Below are positions 28,372-36,842 of a DNA stretch of 64,000 nt, piece after piece. Within the stretch, counting starts at the first letter, position 1; each line of letters starts with the position of its first letter. The stretch covers positions 1,674,001 through 1,738,000 of the forward strand of contig NC_015312.1 in assembly GCF_000196675.2 (NCBI RefSeq). Direction: 5' to 3'. The notes under the pieces are model-generated. The model saw nothing but the letters and a program-made list of their open reading frames with translations. It was not told the origin of the DNA and made no database searches. The position numbers and the translations under genes were made by a program. This stretch comes from Pseudonocardia benzenivorans CB1190 (lineage in GTDB: Bacteria; Actinomycetota; Actinomycetes; Mycobacteriales; Pseudonocardiaceae).

Positions 28372-29435
28372 CGGCGGCCGACACCCGGAGGATCCCGCTG
28401 TCCCGCACGGCTTCGCACGACGGTCCCGCCGCCGACCCCGCCGCCGACCCCGCTGCCGGGCCCGACCCCGCCACCGACCCGGCGGGTACCGCGGCGCGCC
28501 CGACGCCGGCCGTCGCGGGGTTCCGCGGGCCCAACCTCATCCCGAACCGGTACCGCGGAGTGTCGGTCACCCCGGTCCCCGACGACGTCCCGCTCACCGA
28601 GGAGGCGTTGCGCGAGTACCTCACCGGCCGCGACGCCTACCGCCGGACGCGGTTCGTCGTCGCGCGCCGCCAGGGTGACTTCTCCCAGGTCGCGCTGCTG
28701 CACGTCGAGCACGACACGCAGGGCGAGCTGTTCTCGCCCGTCACCGCCGTCACGATGCTCGCGCGTCCCGACGAGTGCACGTTCGTGGTCGACGAGTCGG
28801 TCGACACCGGCATCCCGTCGGACCTGGTGCGCTGCGCCCGCGAACGGGCCCCGCACGCGCGGGTCGCGGTGATCCAGGGCCGCTACGCGCACATCAGCTT
28901 CGTGCTCGAGCCGCGGATGCTCCACGTCGGTGTCCGCGAGGTCGTGCCGCCGGAGCCGGCGAAGCTGCTCGACCAGGCCCGGCGCATCCTCGCGGTGTCC
29001 GAGCAGCTGCCGCCGATGGACCTCGTCGGCGAGCTGGTCGACCTGGCCGACCTTGCCGCACAGCGCCCGGACGAGCACTACCTGCTGCCGTGCCGTGGCT
29101 CCGGCGGCGAGGTGCCCGGCGCGACGGTGTCCTATCTCGACGAGCACCCCCCGAAGGCCGACTGGACGCTGCTGGGCTGCGAGCGGTCGCGCCAGATCCA
29201 CCACTGGTTCTACGGCGAGGACCCGCCGCGTGTGGACTTCTGCCCCAAGCGTTCGTTGGAGGCGCAGCCGCCCGCCGACGGCGGCATGGTCCTCACCAAG
29301 TGCTGCCTGCAGGAGGAGCACGTCGAGTCCGGACCGGGGTGGGCCAGCGTCCCGTGGGGGGCGTCGCTGGAGCACATCCGCGAGGCACTCGCCCTGCTCG
29401 CCGCACAGGAGGATCCCCCGTGGGCACCCGTCTGA
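28368..29435 (+). CDS. Unrecognised Cys-containing protein within the CoM-type operon
   Basis: A 355-residue soluble protein; I place it only tentatively near DUF7714. An Ala/Pro/Asp-rich N-terminal 45 residues precede a globular body (FRGPNLIPNRYRGVSVTPVPDD, VALLHVEHDTQGELFSPVTAV). Cysteines are concentrated in the C-terminal third: YLLPCRGSGGE, LLGCERSRQIHHWFYGED, VDFCPKRSLE and LTKCCLQEE. With nearby His residues this could bind a metal or Fe-S cluster. GTG start overlaps the comA stop, and its 3' end overlaps the next gene by 16 bp, so it belongs firmly to the operon. No enzyme motif is recognised, making it a candidate for an undescribed step. Confidence 0.75.
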   Translation: MTAADTRRIPLSRTASHDGPAADPAADPAAGPDPATDPAGTAARPTPAVAGFRGPNLIPNRYRGVSVTPVPDDVPLTEEALREYLTGRDAYRRTRFVVARRQGDFSQVALLHVEHDTQGELFSPVTAVTMLARPDECTFVVDESVDTGIPSDLVRCARERAPHARVAVIQGRYAHISFVLEPRMLHVGVREVVPPEPAKLLDQARRILAVSEQLPPMDLVGELVDLADLAAQRPDEHYLLPCRGSGGEVPGATVSYLDEHPPKADWTLLGCERSRQIHHWFYGEDPPRVDFCPKRSLEAQPPADGGMVLTKCCLQEEHVESGPGWASVPWGASLEHIREALALLAAQEDPPWAPV

Positions 29436-30775
29436 GCTCGTCCACCCTCTACGCGCACCTGTGGGGGACGCCCGAGACGGCGGGGATCTTCGACGAGAAG
29501 GCGATGCTGCAGACCTGGCTCGACGAGCTGGGCGCGCTGGCCAGGGCGCAGGCGTCGCTCGGCATCGTGCCGGCGGCGTCGGCCGCGGCGATCACCGCCG
29601 CGGCGAAGGTGGAGTCGCTGGACCTCGACTACGTCGCGGAACAGACCCGCGCCACCTCCCACTCCACGCTGGGCCTGATCCGCGGGCTGCTGCGGGTGCT
29701 GCCGGAGGACGTCCGCGAGCACGTCTACATGGGCGCGACCGTCCAGGACGTCTCGGACACGTGGTTCGGCATCGTCATGCGCGACGTCGGGGCCATCGCG
29801 TGGCGCGACCTGCGCGCGATCGAGGCGTCGCTGCTGGGGCTGGCCCGCCGGCACCGTGACGACGTCATGGCCGGCCGCACGCACGGCCAGCCCGGCGCGC
29901 CCATCACGTTCGGGTTCAAGGTCGCCTCGTGGGCCGACGAGGTGCGCCGGCACCTGGAGCGGCTGCGCGAGGGACGGCCCCGCTGGGTCGTGGGGCAGCT
30001 CGGCGGGGCGGTCGGCGCGCTGGCCTTCTTCGGTGCCGACGGTCCCGAGCTGCGCGCGCGGTTCTGCGCCGAGCTCGGCCTGGGCGACCCCGGCATCTCG
30101 TGGCTCACCGCACGCGACCGGGTCGCGGAGTTCGGCACGGTGCTCGCGATGGTCTGCGGGACGTTGGCGCGCATCGGCACCGAGGTCTACGAGCTCGCGC
30201 GGCCCGAGATCGGCGAGCTGGCCGAGGCGGCGCCGTCGGGCGCGGTCAGCTCGATCACCATGCCCCACAAGCGCAACCCCGAGGGCTCCGAGCACCTCGA
30301 CACGCTGGCCCGGCTGGCGCGGTCGTCGTCGGCGGTGCTGGTCGAGGGCCTCGTCGCGGGGCACGAGCGCGACGGGCGGGCCTGGAAGGCGGAGTGGATC
30401 GCGCTGCCGGAGGTCTGCCAGCTGACGGCGACGGCGCTGCGGCTGGGCCGTGCCCTGCTCGACGGTCTCGAGGTGTACCCGCAGGCCATGGCCGCCAACG
30501 TCGGCCGCTACGGCGGCGGGCTGGAGTCCGAGCGCGTGCTGGCGGGCCTGTCGGCCGAGATCGGCAAGCACCGGGCGCAGCAGGCGTTGCACGAGGTGCT
30601 GCGTGAGGAGGGGGCCGACCTGTCGGCGGGCCTCGTCGCGCGCGGGCTCGCCACCGCGGAGCAGGTGCGCGCGTGGGGCAACGGCCCCGCCGTCGACGCC
30701 GCCGCCGCCATGGTCGACGTCGTGGTCGCGCGGGCCGAGGCCGCCCGCTCCGACGAGCCCGAGGAGTGGGCGTGA
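29420..30775 (+). CDS. Aspartase/fumarase-superfamily lyase (adenylosuccinate lyase-like)
   Basis: A 451-residue member of the fumarase/aspartase superfamily. The signature loop GAVSSITMPHKRNPEGSEHLD supplies the catalytic Ser. THGQPGAPITFGFKVASWADEV and MGATVQDVSDTWFGIV give the other two conserved regions. In bacterial CoM synthesis (Xanthobacter), one superfamily member eliminates phosphate from phosphosulfolactate to give sulfoacrylate, and a second is also encoded. This protein or the one at 31752 is a candidate for that step. GTG at 29420 with AGGAGGA upstream, overlapping the preceding gene's 3' end. Unlikely to be purB, given the operon. Confidence 0.85.
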   Translation: MGTRLSSSTLYAHLWGTPETAGIFDEKAMLQTWLDELGALARAQASLGIVPAASAAAITAAAKVESLDLDYVAEQTRATSHSTLGLIRGLLRVLPEDVREHVYMGATVQDVSDTWFGIVMRDVGAIAWRDLRAIEASLLGLARRHRDDVMAGRTHGQPGAPITFGFKVASWADEVRRHLERLREGRPRWVVGQLGGAVGALAFFGADGPELRARFCAELGLGDPGISWLTARDRVAEFGTVLAMVCGTLARIGTEVYELARPEIGELAEAAPSGAVSSITMPHKRNPEGSEHLDTLARLARSSSAVLVEGLVAGHERDGRAWKAEWIALPEVCQLTATALRLGRALLDGLEVYPQAMAANVGRYGGGLESERVLAGLSAEIGKHRAQQALHEVLREEGADLSAGLVARGLATAEQVRAWGNGPAVDAAAAMVDVVVARAEAARSDEPEEWA

Positions 30776-31755
30776 GCGGCCTCGTGAGGACCACCGCGCT
30801 GCCGTGGGCCGAGCTCGCCCGGTTCCCGCTGGCGGCCGGACCGACGCCGCTGGTGCGTGCGCACCGGCTGGAGGCCGCGCTCGGCATCGGCCCGCTGCTG
30901 GTCAAGCGCGACGACCTGATCGGCTTCGGCGTGGCGGGCAACAAGACCCGGCCGCTGGAGTTCCTCGTCGGCGCCGCGGTGCAGCAGGGCGCGCGGGTGT
31001 TCGTCACCGGCGGCGGGCCCGGTTCCAACTTCTGCGCCGCGGCCGCGATGGCCGCGCGCGCCGCGGGGCTGGCCTGCGAGCTGCACGTCTGGGGCGATCC
31101 GCGGTCGGCGAACCTCGCGCTCGCGACGGCCGCCGGCGCCACCCTGGTGCCGACCGGCGGCAGCGTCCGCGAGGAGGTCGACGAGCAGGTCATGGCCCGG
31201 GTCGCCCAGCTCGGCGCGAGTGCCTACGGCGTCCCGCGCGGGGGCTCCACGGCGCTGGGCGCCGTCGGGTTCGCCGCGGGCGCGGCCGAGGTCGCCGCCC
31301 AGCTCGCCGCCGCGGACGTCCGGCCCGGGCTGATCGTGCTGCCCGTCGGCTCCGGCGGCAGCGTCGCGGGCCTGCTCACCGGACTGGCCGCCGTCGGGCT
31401 CGACGTGCCGGTGCTCGGCGTGTCGGTGAGCCGCCCGTTGGACGAGATCCGGGCCAAGGTGCTCGAGCTCGCCGCGGGCTGCGCCGCGCTGCTGGGCTGC
31501 GCCGCACCCGATCCGGGCGCACTGACGCTGGTCGACGCCCGCGGCCCCGGCTTCGGCACGGCGAGCGAGCGCGAGCGCGCCCACGCCCGCGAGGCGCTGT
31601 GGGCCGAGGGCCTGCTGCTCGACGAGACGTACGGGGCCGAGGCCTTCTCCGCGGTGGTCGACCTGGTCGACCCACCCGCCGACGGCCCGGTCCTGTGGTG
31701 GCACACCGGCGGGCTGCTGCCCGCCGTCGGCTCCCTGCTGAAAGGACCAGCATGA
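30772..31755 (+). CDS. PLP-dependent D-cysteine desulfhydrase/ACC-deaminase-like enzyme
   Basis: A 327-residue fold-type II PLP enzyme. The Schiff-base lysine is in GVAGNKTRPLEFL. The phosphate-binding loops are VTGGGPGSNFCAAAAMAARAAGL and VLPVGSGGSVAGLLTGL. Close relatives cleave the C-S bond of D-cysteine or open aminocyclopropane carboxylate. The bacterial CoM cluster of Xanthobacter encodes a homologous PLP enzyme thought to act in the thiol-forming steps. GTG overlaps the lyase stop, and its stop overlaps the next ATG. The position between two superfamily lyases matches that pathway. Confidence 0.85.
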   Translation: MSGLVRTTALPWAELARFPLAAGPTPLVRAHRLEAALGIGPLLVKRDDLIGFGVAGNKTRPLEFLVGAAVQQGARVFVTGGGPGSNFCAAAAMAARAAGLACELHVWGDPRSANLALATAAGATLVPTGGSVREEVDEQVMARVAQLGASAYGVPRGGSTALGAVGFAAGAAEVAAQLAAADVRPGLIVLPVGSGGSVAGLLTGLAAVGLDVPVLGVSVSRPLDEIRAKVLELAAGCAALLGCAAPDPGALTLVDARGPGFGTASERERAHAREALWAEGLLLDETYGAEAFSAVVDLVDPPADGPVLWWHTGGLLPAVGSLLKGPA

Positions 31756-33257
31756 CCACCCCGACCCGGTCCGCGGGACGCGCTCTCGGCTTCCCGCAGA
31801 CCGGTCCCGCCCCCGAGCTCGTCGAGTCGGGCTTCGCACTGGAGAACGCCGACGCGAGCTTCCTGCACCGCGGGCTGAACCTCGCCGACATCGCGCACGT
31901 GCTGGACCTGCGCCGCCGCGGGATCGTCCCCGAGGACGCGGCGCGCGAGCTGCTGGCACTGCTGCTGGAGGTCACCGAGGTCGACGCCGACGACTTCCCG
32001 TACGACCCGTCGCACGGCGAGCCGTACAACTCCCGCGAGCACTTCTTCGTCTCGCGCATCGGCGACGTCGCGGGCTGGCTGCACGCCGGCAGGCCGCGCC
32101 GCGAGGCCGCGAGGGTGGCGCTGCGGCTGCACCTGCGCCGTCAGCTCACCGAGCTGGTGGAGGAGGCCGTGGCCTTCGCGCGCGACGCCGTGGCCACGGC
32201 CGAGACCCACGCCTCGACGCTGCTGCCCGACCAGACCTACCTGCAGCAGGCGCAGCCGTCGACGTTCGGTCACTACCTGCTGTCGTTCGTCTACCCGGCC
32301 GTGCGCGACGCGCGACGGCTGCTCGACGAGCTCGACTGGGTCGACTCGTCGCCGGGCGGTGCGGGGTGTGTCAACGGCACCCGGTTGCTCGACGACCGCG
32401 GCCCGGTCGCGTCGGCGCTCGGTTTCCGCGGGGTCATCCCGCACACCCGCGACGCGATGTGGCAGGTCGACGGCCTGGTGCACATCCTGGCGACGGCGGC
32501 GAGCCTGCTGTCGAACTTCTCCAAGCTCGCCGAGGACCTCGAGATCTTCTCCTCGAGCGAGTTCGACTTCGTCGACCTGGCCGATGCCTACACCCGGTCG
32601 AGCATCCTGATGCCGCAGAAGCGCAACCCGTACGCGCTGTCGATCATCCGCGGCGCCAACGGCGTGGTCATCGGCCGGCTGACGGGCTTCCTCGCGGTGA
32701 CGAAGAGCCCGTCGGCACGCAGCGACAACCTGATCTTCGCCTACGGCGAGGTGCCCCGCGCGCTCGACCTGAGCCTGCGCATCACCCGGCTGACCAGCGG
32801 CGTCGTCCGCACGCTGAAGGTCAACCCGGTGCGCATGCGCGAGGAGCTCGACCGCGGATACACCCAGGCGACCGACCTCGCCGAGCACCTCGTGCAGCGG
32901 CTGGGTGTCGACTACCGAACGGCCTACGTCGTCGTCGGGAACACCGTGCGCGCGGCCAGCCGGGCCGGGGTCCCGGGCGCCCAGATCACGGGGGCGATGA
33001 TCGACGAGGCGGCCGTCGCACACACCGGGCGCAGCTGGGGCCTGGCGGGGGAGGACCTGTCCGGGGTGCTGGACCCGGTCAGTATCGTGGCGTCGCGGCG
33101 CGCCGAGGGTGGCGCGGCGCAGGCCGCGGTGGCCGACATGGTGTCGCGGCTGCGCGCCGAGCTCGACGAACTGGCGGCGTACGCCGCCGCGCGGACCGCC
33201 GGTTTCGACCGGGCCGAGCAGGAGCTGCTCGTCCAAGCGCGCGGTGTGGCCGGGTGA
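31752..33257 (+). CDS. Aspartase/fumarase-superfamily lyase (argininosuccinate lyase-like)
   Basis: A 501-residue second superfamily lyase, more like argininosuccinate lyase. GEPYNSREHFFVSRIGD, QTYLQQAQPSTFGHYLLSF and the catalytic loop YTRSSILMPQKRNPYALSIIRG are intact. The last five genes are linked by overlaps, from comA to here. The sequence is divergent from true ArgH, and no arginine gene is near. It is a candidate for the second lyase or addition step in CoM synthesis. The operon ends here; 185 bp separate it from the FAD oxidoreductase, which has its own predicted promoter. Confidence 0.85.
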   Translation: MTTPTRSAGRALGFPQTGPAPELVESGFALENADASFLHRGLNLADIAHVLDLRRRGIVPEDAARELLALLLEVTEVDADDFPYDPSHGEPYNSREHFFVSRIGDVAGWLHAGRPRREAARVALRLHLRRQLTELVEEAVAFARDAVATAETHASTLLPDQTYLQQAQPSTFGHYLLSFVYPAVRDARRLLDELDWVDSSPGGAGCVNGTRLLDDRGPVASALGFRGVIPHTRDAMWQVDGLVHILATAASLLSNFSKLAEDLEIFSSSEFDFVDLADAYTRSSILMPQKRNPYALSIIRGANGVVIGRLTGFLAVTKSPSARSDNLIFAYGEVPRALDLSLRITRLTSGVVRTLKVNPVRMREELDRGYTQATDLAEHLVQRLGVDYRTAYVVVGNTVRAASRAGVPGAQITGAMIDEAAVAHTGRSWGLAGEDLSGVLDPVSIVASRRAEGGAAQAAVADMVSRLRAELDELAAYAAARTAGFDRAEQELLVQARGVAG

Positions 33258-33348
33258 GCCGGATGGCCGGATCGAGATGGATCACGGTGGGTGATCGTCG
33301 CCGCCAGAGACCCGGGTCGTCGCAGGTAAGGGCACCTCGACCCGGTGA

Positions 33349-33376
33349 TTGACATCACCCGAGCGTTGAGTATGGT
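33349..33376 (+). promoter_or_regulatory. Predicted sigma-70-type promoter of the FAD oxidoreductase
   Basis: TTGACA (33349-33354), a 16-bp spacer and TATGGT (33371-33376) form one of the few near-consensus housekeeping promoters in this GC-rich window. The start codon of the next gene lies about 65 bp downstream. Confidence 0.55.
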
Positions 33377-33442
33377 GCTTTCCGTCTCCGATAGTGAATG
33401 CTGCCAGAGGCAGTGTCGTCAGACCGGTGGAAGAGGGTCCGC

Positions 33443-34777
33443 GTGCCGCGCAAGACAGTGATCATTGGTGGAGGAGCGGCCGGCCTCGGCGCCGCGACCG
33501 GTGTGAAGACCGCGGACCCGTCCGCGGAGGTCGTCGTCTACACCCGGGAGGCCGAGTCGGTGTACGGCTCCGCCGGCATCCCGGCCGACGAGGCCGAGGT
33601 CGAGGACTTCGAGAAGCTGCTCGTCGCCGACACGCAGACCTACCTCGATGCGGGCGTGGCCGTGCACTTCGGCGCCGACGTCACGGCGATCGACACCGCG
33701 GGCCGGACGATCACCGTGGGCGGCGCCCCCGTCTCCTACGACAACCTCGTGATCGCCGCGGGCACCGGTCCGGCGGCAGCGGGCGTACCCGGCGGTGAGC
33801 TGCAGGGCGTCTTCCACGTCAGCGGCGGTCGCAGCGTCTCCGAATGGCGCGAGGTCATCGCCCGGACCAAGAGCGCCGTCGTCGTCGACGCGGGCGGCGT
33901 CGGACTGGAGATCGTGACGGCGCTGGCCAAGCGCGGCGTCGAGACCCACGTCGTCGAGTCCGCCGGGCAGGTCCTGCCCTCACTGCTCGACCCCGACTTC
34001 GCCGCGCTCGTCCAGGACGGCTGGACCGAGATGGGCGTGCACCTGCACCTGAACACCACGGTCTCCGAGCTCGTCGGCGACGGCGGCGCCGTGCGCACGG
34101 TGCGCACCTCCGACGGCGACCTCCCGGCCGACCTCGTGGTGGTCGCCACGAACCGGGCCGCCGACACCTCCGTCGCCGCCGCGGCGGGGATCGCCGTCGG
34201 GCCCGGCGGCATCGTCGTCGACGACCACATGCGGACCTCCGTGGCCGGTGTCTGGGCCGCGGGCGACGTCGCCGAGGTCGCCCACGGCGGCGGGGACGCC
34301 CCGCTGCGGGGGCTGACGACCTCGCACGCCTACGCCGAGGGTCGCGTCGCGGGCACCAACGCCGCCGGTGGCGACCGCGCCTACAAGGCCGTCCGCGTCC
34401 CGTGGAGCACCGCGGCGGGCGCCTCCGTCGTCGGTGGCGTGGCGTTCAACGAGACCTCGGCCGCGGCGGCGGGCATCGCGTACGTCAAGGGCGAGGCCCA
34501 GGGCATCTCCCGGGCCCGCTACTACCCGGGCGTCAACATGGTGAAGGTGAAGCTCCTCGCGGAGCCCGGCACGCTGCGCCTCATCGGCGCCCAGCTGCTC
34601 GGCGGTGGCGAGGGCATCAAGGAGCGCGCGAACTTCCTCGCGCAGGCCGTCAAGGTCGGCCTGACCCTCACCGACATGTCGACGATGGAGAACGTCTACT
34701 CGCCGGCGATCGGCGCGCTCAACGAACCCATGGTCGTCGCCGCCACCAACGGCGTCGCGAACGCGCAGAAGGGCTGA
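33443..34777 (+). CDS. FAD/NAD(P)-dependent oxidoreductase, CoA-disulfide-reductase-like, without the active-site Cys
   Basis: A 444-residue two-dinucleotide-fold flavoprotein. It has an N-terminal FAD motif VIIGGGAAGLGAATG, the second nucleotide-binding site VVVDAGGVGLEIVTAL, the FAD/quinone-side motif GVWAAGDVAEV, and a C-terminal dimerisation domain. In CoA-disulfide reductases and NADH oxidases the redox Cys sits in YxxCGxPY; here the stretch is YGSAGIPAD, so that Cys is missing. It therefore cannot work by the single-Cys mechanism. GTG at 33443; an in-frame ATG at 33398 would add 15 unrelated residues. The Sll0783-like gene follows after 6 bp, suggesting they act together. Confidence 0.85.
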   Translation: MPRKTVIIGGGAAGLGAATGVKTADPSAEVVVYTREAESVYGSAGIPADEAEVEDFEKLLVADTQTYLDAGVAVHFGADVTAIDTAGRTITVGGAPVSYDNLVIAAGTGPAAAGVPGGELQGVFHVSGGRSVSEWREVIARTKSAVVVDAGGVGLEIVTALAKRGVETHVVESAGQVLPSLLDPDFAALVQDGWTEMGVHLHLNTTVSELVGDGGAVRTVRTSDGDLPADLVVVATNRAADTSVAAAAGIAVGPGGIVVDDHMRTSVAGVWAAGDVAEVAHGGGDAPLRGLTTSHAYAEGRVAGTNAAGGDRAYKAVRVPWSTAAGASVVGGVAFNETSAAAAGIAYVKGEAQGISRARYYPGVNMVKVKLLAEPGTLRLIGAQLLGGGEGIKERANFLAQAVKVGLTLTDMSTMENVYSPAIGALNEPMVVAATNGVANAQKG

Positions 34778-34783
34778 CCTGAC

Positions 34784-35611
34784 ATGGCCTCGGGCGGTTT
34801 CTTCGGGTGGCTGCGCCACAACGCCGAGCACTACCTGCTCGTCGACTCGCAGCAGAAGATGTCCCAGCGGCTCGGCACGGCCGCACCCCGCCCCGCCAAG
34901 GGCGGCAAGGAGATCTTCTGGAGGAAGATCTTCACCCCGTTGTACGCCATCATGCCGTGGTCCCTGCGCTCGACGATCATGAAGTCGATGCCGGGCAGCC
35001 ACCGGAAGACGTGGGCCGCGCCGCCGACACCGCAGGGTGCGTCGTCGGCCCTCGACAAGTTCGAGTTCGTGACTCCGACCGTGAGCACGCCGAACGGGAA
35101 CACACCTCAGAAGAAGGAGAGCACTGTGGCTCAGATCGTCGGTACTCGGGCTCAGGCAGGCGACGCGATCGTCGACTACGACCAGAAGCTGTTCGACGAC
35201 ATCCAGGCCGAAGCCGGTGAGAAGGCCTACATCTTCATGCACACCGTGCCCTACGAGGGCTCGGTCGGTCTGGTCAACATGCTGACCTGTACCCGCATCA
35301 ACCGTAAGGGCTTCGACACCAGCCTCGTGCTGTACGGCCCCGGCGTGCTCATGGCGTCGGCGACCCGTGGTTTCCCGACCGTCGGCTCGGAGGCCTTCCC
35401 CGGCCACCTCGCCTACAACAACCAGCTGCAGACCTTCATGAAGGAGGGCGGCAAGGTCCTGGCCTGCCGCTTCGCCATGGCCGCGCTGTACGGCATGCGC
35501 GAGACCGACCTGATCGAGGGCGTGCAGCCGATCCACCCGCTGGACATCCTGGACTGCACGCTGACCGCCCGCCGCGAGGGCGCGCTGGTCATGCAGACCT
35601 GGACGCTCTGA
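34784..35611 (+). CDS. Sll0783/MSMEG_0572-family (DsrE-like) protein with N-terminal extension
   Basis: A 275-residue open frame. Residues 115-275 match, from memory, the MSMEG_0572/Sll0783 nitrogen-starvation family ([85 protein letters not shown]). The fold resembles DsrE, and it has three Cys. Residues 1-114 are a separate basic/aromatic segment with no recognised domain. An internal GTG at 35126 has an AAGGAG site, so the family domain may also be made as a separate 161-residue protein. The role of the family is unknown; it is best known from a nitrilase-linked cluster. Confidence 0.75.
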   Translation: MASGGFFGWLRHNAEHYLLVDSQQKMSQRLGTAAPRPAKGGKEIFWRKIFTPLYAIMPWSLRSTIMKSMPGSHRKTWAAPPTPQGASSALDKFEFVTPTVSTPNGNTPQKKESTVAQIVGTRAQAGDAIVDYDQKLFDDIQAEAGEKAYIFMHTVPYEGSVGLVNMLTCTRINRKGFDTSLVLYGPGVLMASATRGFPTVGSEAFPGHLAYNNQLQTFMKEGGKVLACRFAMAALYGMRETDLIEGVQPIHPLDILDCTLTARREGALVMQTWTL

Positions 35612-35631
35612 CATCGTCGGCGCCCCCAGGT

Positions 35632-35670
35632 GACGGGCGGGCCGGGTCATCGCGACCCGGCCCGCCCGTC
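35632..35670 (+). terminator. Perfect 17-bp GC-rich hairpin terminator
   Basis: gacgggcgggccgggtc, atcgc loop, then the exact complement, 20 bp after the Sll0783-like stop. No U-tract is seen, as usual in high-GC actinobacteria. It should end the 33443-35611 transcript. Confidence 0.8.
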
Positions 35671-35724
35671 GCCGTTCCCGCCCGAACTCCTGACCTTCCG
35701 TACGAGCACTCCCGGGAGCACCCC

Positions 35725-36339
35725 ATGCCGGACGCCGGCACGTTCTCGCCCACCGTCGCCATGGCCCGCAACCGCTGGCGCGCCGCCGAGGACCGGCTCT
35801 ACCCCACGCTGATCGCCGACCCGGGCTCCTACCAGCGCTCGATCAACGCGATCCAGGCCGTGGTGACGGAGCTGCGCAAGCGGTGCACCGGGGTCGACGA
35901 CATCATCGCGGCCGAGGCCGCCCCCGACGAGCTGATCGCCACCGCGCTGCCCGGCGGTAGCGTCATCCCCGTCGATCTGCTCGTCGGCGTCGCCTGCGGG
36001 ATGGCCGACCGCGAGATCGCCGCCGACACCGAGCGGCGGCGCCGGGAGGCAGCGATCGAGGAGGCACGCGCCGCCGGCCGCGCGTGGGTCGTCGTCGCGG
36101 GACCGGAGGCGATCGAGGAGCTCACCGACGGCCGTCGCCCCGAGCTGCACCTCGCCTCCGGCATCCTCGTCGAGGCCGCTGTCGACCCGTGGTCCGGCGA
36201 GGACCCCTTCCAGCTGCAGGTCACCGAGGGCGGGACGGGCACCGTCCTCGTCACCGGCTCGTTCGTCGACCGCGACGAGTGGCTCGCCGAGATCGCGCGC
36301 CAGCGCGCGGCCGTCGAGGACGGGACGGTCGGGGGATGA
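35725..36339 (+). CDS. Hypothetical protein
   Basis: A 204-residue soluble protein. The first half is helical (NRWRAAEDRLYPTLIADPGSYQRSINAIQAVVTELRKRC); the second half has a charged helix (DREIAADTERRRREAAIEEARAAGR) and an alpha/beta part (WVVVAGPEAIEELTDGRRPELHLASGILVEA). No signal peptide or membrane segment. ATG at 35725. Its stop overlaps the ATG of the GNAT gene, so the two are translationally coupled. I do not recognise the family. Confidence 0.7.
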   Translation: MPDAGTFSPTVAMARNRWRAAEDRLYPTLIADPGSYQRSINAIQAVVTELRKRCTGVDDIIAAEAAPDELIATALPGGSVIPVDLLVGVACGMADREIAADTERRRREAAIEEARAAGRAWVVVAGPEAIEELTDGRRPELHLASGILVEAAVDPWSGEDPFQLQVTEGGTGTVLVTGSFVDRDEWLAEIARQRAAVEDGTVGG

Positions 36340-36842
36340 GCCCCACCGCGTGCCCCGGTACCGCCGACACGCTCGTCGCGGCCTGCCGCATCGCCGTCGG
36401 GGCCGCCGAGACCGGCCTGGTGCACGACATCCGGCGGGCGGTGTTCGTCACCGAGCAGCGGCTGTTCGACGGCTCGGACCTCGACGAGCACGACGCCGAC
36501 CCCGCGACGATCGACGTGCTGGGCACCGTCGGCGGGGCACCGGCCGGCACCGTGCGGCTGTTCCCCCTCGACCCGGCCGACCCGACGGGCGACTGGAAGG
36601 GCGACCGGCTCGCCGTCCTGCCCGAGTTCCGTGCGTCCGGGCTCGGCGGGCCGCTCGTGCGCTTCGCCGTCGCCACCGCGGGCGCGCGCGGCGGCCGCCG
36701 GATGCAGGCGATGGTCCAGCTGGCCAACGAGGCGTTCTTCCTGCGGCTCGGCTGGCGCCGCCTCGGCGCTCCCGAGCTGTACGTGGGCCGGCCGCACCTG
36801 CGGATGGACATCGACCTGCAGGCCGCCCGCGCGGCCTGCTGA
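36336..36842 (+). CDS. GNAT N-acetyltransferase, Sll0786/MSMEG_0567-like
   Basis: A 168-residue GNAT-fold protein. The acetyl-CoA-binding region is DRLAVLPEFRASGLGGPLVRFAVATAGARGGRRMQAMVQ, with the later beta-strand FLRLGWRRLG. IRRAVFVTEQRLFDGSDLDEHDAD is typical of GNATs resembling acyl-homoserine-lactone synthases and of the MSMEG_0567/Sll0786 group (from memory). The ATG overlaps the upstream hypothetical gene. Together with the Sll0783-like gene it resembles part of the Nit1C nitrilase-associated cluster, although no nitrilase or radical-SAM gene is here. Confidence 0.8.
   Translation: MSPTACPGTADTLVAACRIAVGAAETGLVHDIRRAVFVTEQRLFDGSDLDEHDADPATIDVLGTVGGAPAGTVRLFPLDPADPTGDWKGDRLAVLPEFRASGLGGPLVRFAVATAGARGGRRMQAMVQLANEAFFLRLGWRRLGAPELYVGRPHLRMDIDLQAARAAC

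Noticed and set aside
29420..33257. Interpretation of the two lyases as purB and argH
   Set aside because: They flank a PLP desulfhydrase-like gene and follow comA with overlapping starts; no purine or arginine genes are near.
33443..34777. 2-ketopropyl-CoM oxidoreductase/carboxylase
   Set aside because: That enzyme needs a CxxxxC redox pair near the FAD site; this protein has none there.
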